NCBI GenBank assembly: GCA_001970855.1
Contig: LSSN01000849.1
Coordinates: 2,806-15,441, forward strand
Source: Smittium culicis
Taxonomy: Eukaryota; Kickxellomycota; Harpellomycetes; Harpellales; Legeriomycetaceae
Direction: 5' to 3'
Length of the DNA: 12,636 nucleotides
In this document: one piece after another, positions 9,792 through 12,636 of the stretch
How positions within the stretch are numbered: position 1 is the first letter of the stretch
How the letters are laid out: the number at the start of each line of letters is the position of its first letter
Translations under genes and position numbers: made by a program
Notes under the pieces: model-generated
Seen by the model: the letters and a program-made list of their open reading frames with translations, nothing else
Databases searched by the model: none
What the model was told of the DNA's origin: nothing

Positions 9792-10406
9792 ATGGTAACT
9801 TCTTAACTATATTCAATTATCTCCCCAATCACTGTATTTCTTCCTCCCTTCATCACCCATGCGATCTACCTCTCGATTCTTTCTTCGATTCTATTAATCA
9901 CAATTCCCTGCTAATTATTTACTCTTGAAATTTATCTTTTCGACAAAGACAATCTAATCCATATCTACAATCGTATCTTATTCTTTATTAGAGCCAAGTC
10001 CAAGAAAAAGCTGTTGGAGGTGCCTTGTTCGGAATAGGCTTCTTCGTCTTCACCTACTACTCTATCTGGACCCTACTCGTCGTAAACATCTCCTTAATCT
10101 CCTTATTTATTTTTTTTTTTTTGCTTTCTTTATCCTTCGATTCCTACACCTTCTTTTTACTCTACACCTCTGAGCCTTCTTGCCCTTTCCCCCTTTTCTA
10201 ACTCTTTTCTTATCATCATGTGTTTGTCTTACAAATAGCCCTTCATTGACAAAGACCACTTCCTGCGCTCGCTCTTCCCTTCTCAGTGGTACGCCATAGC
10301 TATCCCTGTGTTCCTGCTTGTAGTCGGCTGCGCTGGTATCTTCGGCTTCATTTCTATGGTCATGATCAAGTCCAACAAAAAAGACTCCTCCAAAAAATCT
10401 TCTTAG
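9792..10406 (+). CDS. DPM2: DPM2, dolichol-phosphate-mannose synthase subunit 2 (3 exons, 86 aa)
   Basis: DPM2 is a small ER-membrane protein that stabilises dolichol-phosphate-mannose synthase (DPM1/DPM3), which supplies mannose for N-glycans, O-mannosylation and GPI anchors. Exons are 9792-9794 (ATG only), 9992-10081 and 10239-10406, both junctions in phase 0. Residues about 10-31 and 49-74 form two membrane helices. The family signature is clear: FTYYSIW at 21-27, PFID at 32-35 in the loop, and YAIAIP at 49-54, matching human DPM2 (84 aa). The last four residues are KKSS, a KKxx ER-retrieval signal; the human tail is also of KKxx type. The start was chosen because ATG is followed directly by a GT donor (reading on gives a stop after three codons), and splicing gives an N-terminus of family length. 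The first exon is the least certain part. UBA2 follows 245 bases downstream on the same strand. Confidence 0.88.
9795..9991 (+). other. DPM2 intron 1, directly after the start codon (197 nt)
   Basis: The donor is ATG|GTAACT and the acceptor TTATTAG|AGC, phase 0. Branch-like TCTAATCC lies near 9953-9960. Unspliced, translation from 9792 would stop after Met-Val-Thr-Ser. An upstream non-coding part of exon 1 must exist. The alternative is that the real start lies in an exon I did not recognise. Confidence 0.7.
10082..10238 (+). other. DPM2 intron 2 (157 nt)
   Basis: The donor is GTC|GTAAAC and the acceptor CAAATAG|CCC, phase 0. It separates the first membrane helix from the conserved PFID loop. 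A branch-like TTCTAACTC lies about 35 bases before the acceptor. The interior is C/T-rich with a long T run at about 10110-10121. Confidence 0.85.
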
Positions 10407-10651
10407 CCAACCACCCAATAATCTCTTTTTTACTATCCCTCCCCTTTCTCTATCCAATCATCCTCTTCATATCTTCCCTGTCAATAAAAATAAATCGCTA
10501 AATTTTTCTTTGATCCTCCAAAATAATTCTATTTATTGTTTACCTTCATTTTACACAACTCGTAATATTATATTATTTACCTTACTAAATTACAAGCTCT
10601 TCCCTAATCTCTCTCTCCTCTCCCCCCCCCCTCAACCCAAACAATCTTACA
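10407..10651 (+). promoter_or_regulatory. DPM2-UBA2 intergenic spacer (245 nt)
   Basis: This spacer must hold the DPM2 3' end and the UBA2 promoter and leader. It is strongly C/T-rich on the plus strand except for an A/T-rich middle at about 10500-10590. A run of ten C (10622-10631) lies 20 bases before the UBA2 ATG, whose context is TTACAATGG. No TATA box is placed with confidence. Confidence 0.55.
10483..10494 (+). terminator. DPM2 polyadenylation signal, tandem AATAAA
   Basis: Two abutting AATAAA hexamers (10483-10488 and 10489-10494) lie about 77 bases past the DPM2 stop codon. This is the canonical signal at a normal distance, giving a short 3' UTR before UBA2. Confidence 0.6.
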
Positions 10652-12622
10652 ATGGTCATGCCCATACCTAATATAAACGTCCTCCAAATCGGCTCCGGCG
10701 GTGTTGGATGCGAAATTCTCAAGAATCTCGCCTCCTCTGGTTTCAACAAAATAACTATCGTAACTACCCCCTTACTCCCCTCAACAAATAACTATTTCTC
10801 TTATTCACTCTTTTCGCTTTTCTTTACACCCTTTATCAATTTATCTACGTACTATCCTCCCTTCCCCTAAATAACTTTCTTTTATGTCTAGATTGATCTC
10901 GACACCATAGAACTATCGAATTTAAACAGACAATTCCTCTTCAAAAGTTCTGATATCGGAAAACCCAAAGCCACCGCTGCTGCTGCCTCCGTCAATAAAA
11001 TGTGCCCAAACGCCACCATTACCCCCATCCAGGATAATATCAAAAATCTTACCTACAACTACCAATGGTTCTCAAAATTTGACATTGTAATAAACGCCCT
11101 AGATAACTTAGGTACCATATCCCCCCCCCCTCCTCATTTCTCTTCCTTAGCTACCACATATCCCAACCGCTCTTTTACATATTCCTCTTCACTACATCCT
11201 TTATTTAATACAAATAGACGCAAGAAAGCACGTAAACTTACTATGCCAAGTCACTAACCTACCTCTAATAGAAACTGGTACCGCTGGGTATACTGGCCAA
11301 ACTACCGTCATCAAAAGAGTACCCCCCCCCCAATTTCCCTTCACTTTTATTCTACTATACCATTTACCAGCTACGCTCTGGCTTCTCTCCCCCCCATCCC
11401 TCATTTTATCTCTCCCGCTTTAATCTTATTTTCTTCCTTTATATTTTCTTTTTCTTTTTCTGCTAGGGATATACTGAATGCTTCGAATGTCAACCTAAAC
11501 CCTTAGAACAAAAAGTTTACCCTGTATGTACCATAAGAAACACCCCTTCAACCCTAGTCCATTGTGTCGTATGGGCCAAAGACTACTTATTCGTCCAACT
11601 ATTTGGTAACGATTCTCTTAAAGAATCTGACTCTATGCTTCAAGACCCTCAAAGTAATTTACCTCTCCCCTCTCCCTTCTCTTTACTTCATATTTTTTTC
11701 TATACTTCATTTTTATTTCTATCCTTTTTTTTTATTTCATTTAATTCCTCTTCTCCCCCTCCCCTTACTAGTCGATGAAGAAGAACAACTTAAAATGGCT
11801 AAAGAATCTCAATCCCTTAAAAATATCATGAGCAATATAAATTCTCCTGATTTCCCTAAACTCGTCTTCAATTCCATGTTTGGAAATAATATTGCTGAAC
11901 TTTTAAAGCTCGACGATATGTGGAAAAATAGACCTAAACCTACCCCCATCTTCTTTGACCAACTCGCCTCTTCTCAAATAAACCCTGATGTTTATTCTGA
12001 CATCAATGACAACAAGCTTTTATCCACTGATTCCATCTTTCATATCTGGGTCTCAAGGTTCTTATACCCCACTATACCTCTTTTTCTTTTTTCTCCCTTT
12101 CATTATATCACTCCATCTTACCTCAACCACTTCCAATACCCCTTTTTCTATTTATTGAATTTAATCACCCTTTTCTATTTAGCTTGGATAAACTAAAATC
12201 AAGGTACTTGAACGATAAAGATATCGGTCTACAATTCGATAAAGACGACGAAGACGCTCTCAGATTCGTCGGTTCTAGTGCTAACCTAAGAGCCTCCGTT
12301 TTCGGAATTAAATCCCAATCTTTATTCCAAATAAAAGGTTCCTTCCCCTTCTCTTTTTATTTTATTTTATTTTATACTAATTCCACCAATTGATCCATAT
12401 CTTTTTTATATACCAATCCCCCTATCCTGCCCTCCTATTCTCTACCGTTAAATACAATTTAATCAATTTTTATAATATTATAATTTTACATTATTTTATT
12501 CACATTTAGCTATTGCGGGCAATATCATCCCCGCCATCGCAACGACAAATGCTATCATTGCTGGTCTAGCCGTCATTCAAGCCTCCAAAATTGCCTCAAA
12601 CGATTTATCCTCCTGTAAAACT
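10652..12622 (+). CDS. UBA2: UBA2, SUMO-activating enzyme subunit 2 (partial, 390 codons in 7 exons)
   Basis: UBA2 with AOS1 forms the SUMO E1: it adenylates SUMO's C-terminus, captures it as a thioester and passes it to UBC9. Exons are 10652-10759, 10892-11111, 11218-11318, 11467-11653, 11772-12057, 12183-12337 and 12510-12622; phases agree throughout. Residues 14-19 are the nucleotide loop GSGGVG. DLDTIELSNLNRQFLF at 38-53 and NALDN at 104-108 hold the ATP/Mg residues (D40, N46, R49, D107). CFEC at 148-151 is the first half of the zinc site. The catalytic cysteine is C164 in CTIRNTPS. A variable cysteine domain follows, and exons 6-7 return to the conserved FVGSSANLR and AGNIIPAIATTNA. The second zinc CxxC, ubiquitin-like domain and tail of full-length UBA2 (human 640 aa) lie beyond the window. 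The frame meets TAA at 12629-12631, but a GT at 12623 is a likely donor. Met1 or Met3 could start. Confidence 0.93.
10760..10891 (+). other. UBA2 intron 1 (132 nt)
   Basis: The donor is ATC|GTAACT and the acceptor GTCTAG|ATT, phase 0, in the middle of the nucleotide-binding fold (KITI|IDLD). The interior is C/T-rich, with CTAAATAACT near the acceptor as a branch candidate. Confidence 0.85.
11112..11217 (+). other. UBA2 intron 2 (106 nt)
   Basis: The donor is TTAG|GTACCA and the acceptor AAATAG|ACG, phase 1, restoring Asp110 in NALDNLD. A run of ten C begins nine bases after the donor (11121-11130). Confidence 0.85.
11319..11466 (+). other. UBA2 intron 3 (148 nt)
   Basis: The donor is AAAAGA|GTACCC and the acceptor TGCTAG|GGA, phase 0, joining TVIKR to GYTECFEC. 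A run of ten C (11322-11331) overlaps the donor itself. The branch candidate TTTAATC lies about 50 bases before the acceptor. Confidence 0.85.
11654..11771 (+). other. UBA2 intron 4 (118 nt)
   Basis: The donor is CAAA|GTAATT and the acceptor TTACTAG|TCG, phase 1. It is almost entirely C/T on the sense strand, with the branch candidate TTTAATT about 35 bases from the acceptor. Confidence 0.8.
12058..12182 (+). other. UBA2 intron 5 (125 nt)
   Basis: The donor is CAAG|GTTCTT, a weak, non-standard site, and the acceptor ATTTAG|CTT, phase 2. The branch candidate TTTAATC lies about 20 bases before the acceptor. Joining gives WVSSLDKLKSRY, matching the position of the loop before the ANLR segment in other UBA2 proteins. 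Confidence 0.78.
12338..12509 (+). other. UBA2 intron 6 (172 nt)
   Basis: The donor is AAAG|GTTCCT and the acceptor ACATTTAG|CTA, phase 1. Joining gives FQIK-AIAGNIIPAIA, colinear with the conserved family segment, which fixes the junction well. The branch candidate TTTAATC lies about 50 bases before the acceptor. Confidence 0.85.
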
Positions 12623-12636
12623 GTAAAATAAATCTT

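Noticed and set aside
9869..9897. ATG at about 9869 as an alternative DPM2 start
   Set aside because: It lies inside intron 1, stops after about a dozen codons and is not in frame with a continuous path to exon 2.
10107..10457. Minus-strand ORF of 116 codons, Lys/Arg-rich
   Set aside because: It is antisense to DPM2 exon 3 and its C/T-rich intron; basic residues come from the pyrimidine-rich sense strand.
11564..12196. Plus-strand ORF of 210 codons read as one protein
   Set aside because: It reads through UBA2 introns 4 and 5; the Phe/Leu/Pro-rich segments are intron sequence, and only 11772-12057 is exon in this frame.

Overview
This is a eukaryotic nuclear window, most likely from a fungus. 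It holds three recognisable protein genes, all interrupted by short GT-AG introns: SEC31 (COPII outer coat) on the minus strand, then DPM2 (dolichol-phosphate-mannose synthase subunit) and UBA2 (SUMO-activating enzyme large subunit) head-to-tail on the plus strand. Intergenic DNA is AT-rich. UBA2 has at least six introns in 390 codons. DPM2 belongs to the human-type multi-subunit synthase, which is absent from Saccharomyces cerevisiae. These points argue against a budding yeast and fit an intron-bearing, AT-rich, possibly early-diverging fungus. The lineage is inference only.

Layout. Positions 1-3464 hold no intact gene. A stop-ridden reading frame at about 721-1056 resembles a retrotransposon-type integrase, and a GC-richer island with no ORF lies at about 2040-2490. 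Positions 3528-7813 (minus) are SEC31 in three exons, 1348 codons, with polyadenylation signal AATAAA at 3465-3470. Positions 7814-9791 are a 2-kb divergent intergenic region between SEC31 and DPM2, packed with CCAAT pentamers and a recurring TATTGGCT octamer. Positions 9792-10406 are DPM2 in three exons, the first contributing only the start codon. Positions 10652-12622 are UBA2, seven exons visible, with its 3' part running off the window.

Working together: SEC31 builds ER-exit vesicle coats, and DPM2 anchors mannosyl-donor synthesis in the ER membrane. The two share a divergent upstream region and both serve the early secretory pathway. UBA2 is an unrelated housekeeping gene of the SUMO pathway. 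No new multi-gene system is evident. The most unusual signals are the splice sites (none of 10 internal donors has G at +5, and all 10 acceptors are TAG), the ATG|intron arrangement of DPM2, the CCAAT/TATTGGCT cluster, and a strong sense-strand pyrimidine bias of introns and leaders.
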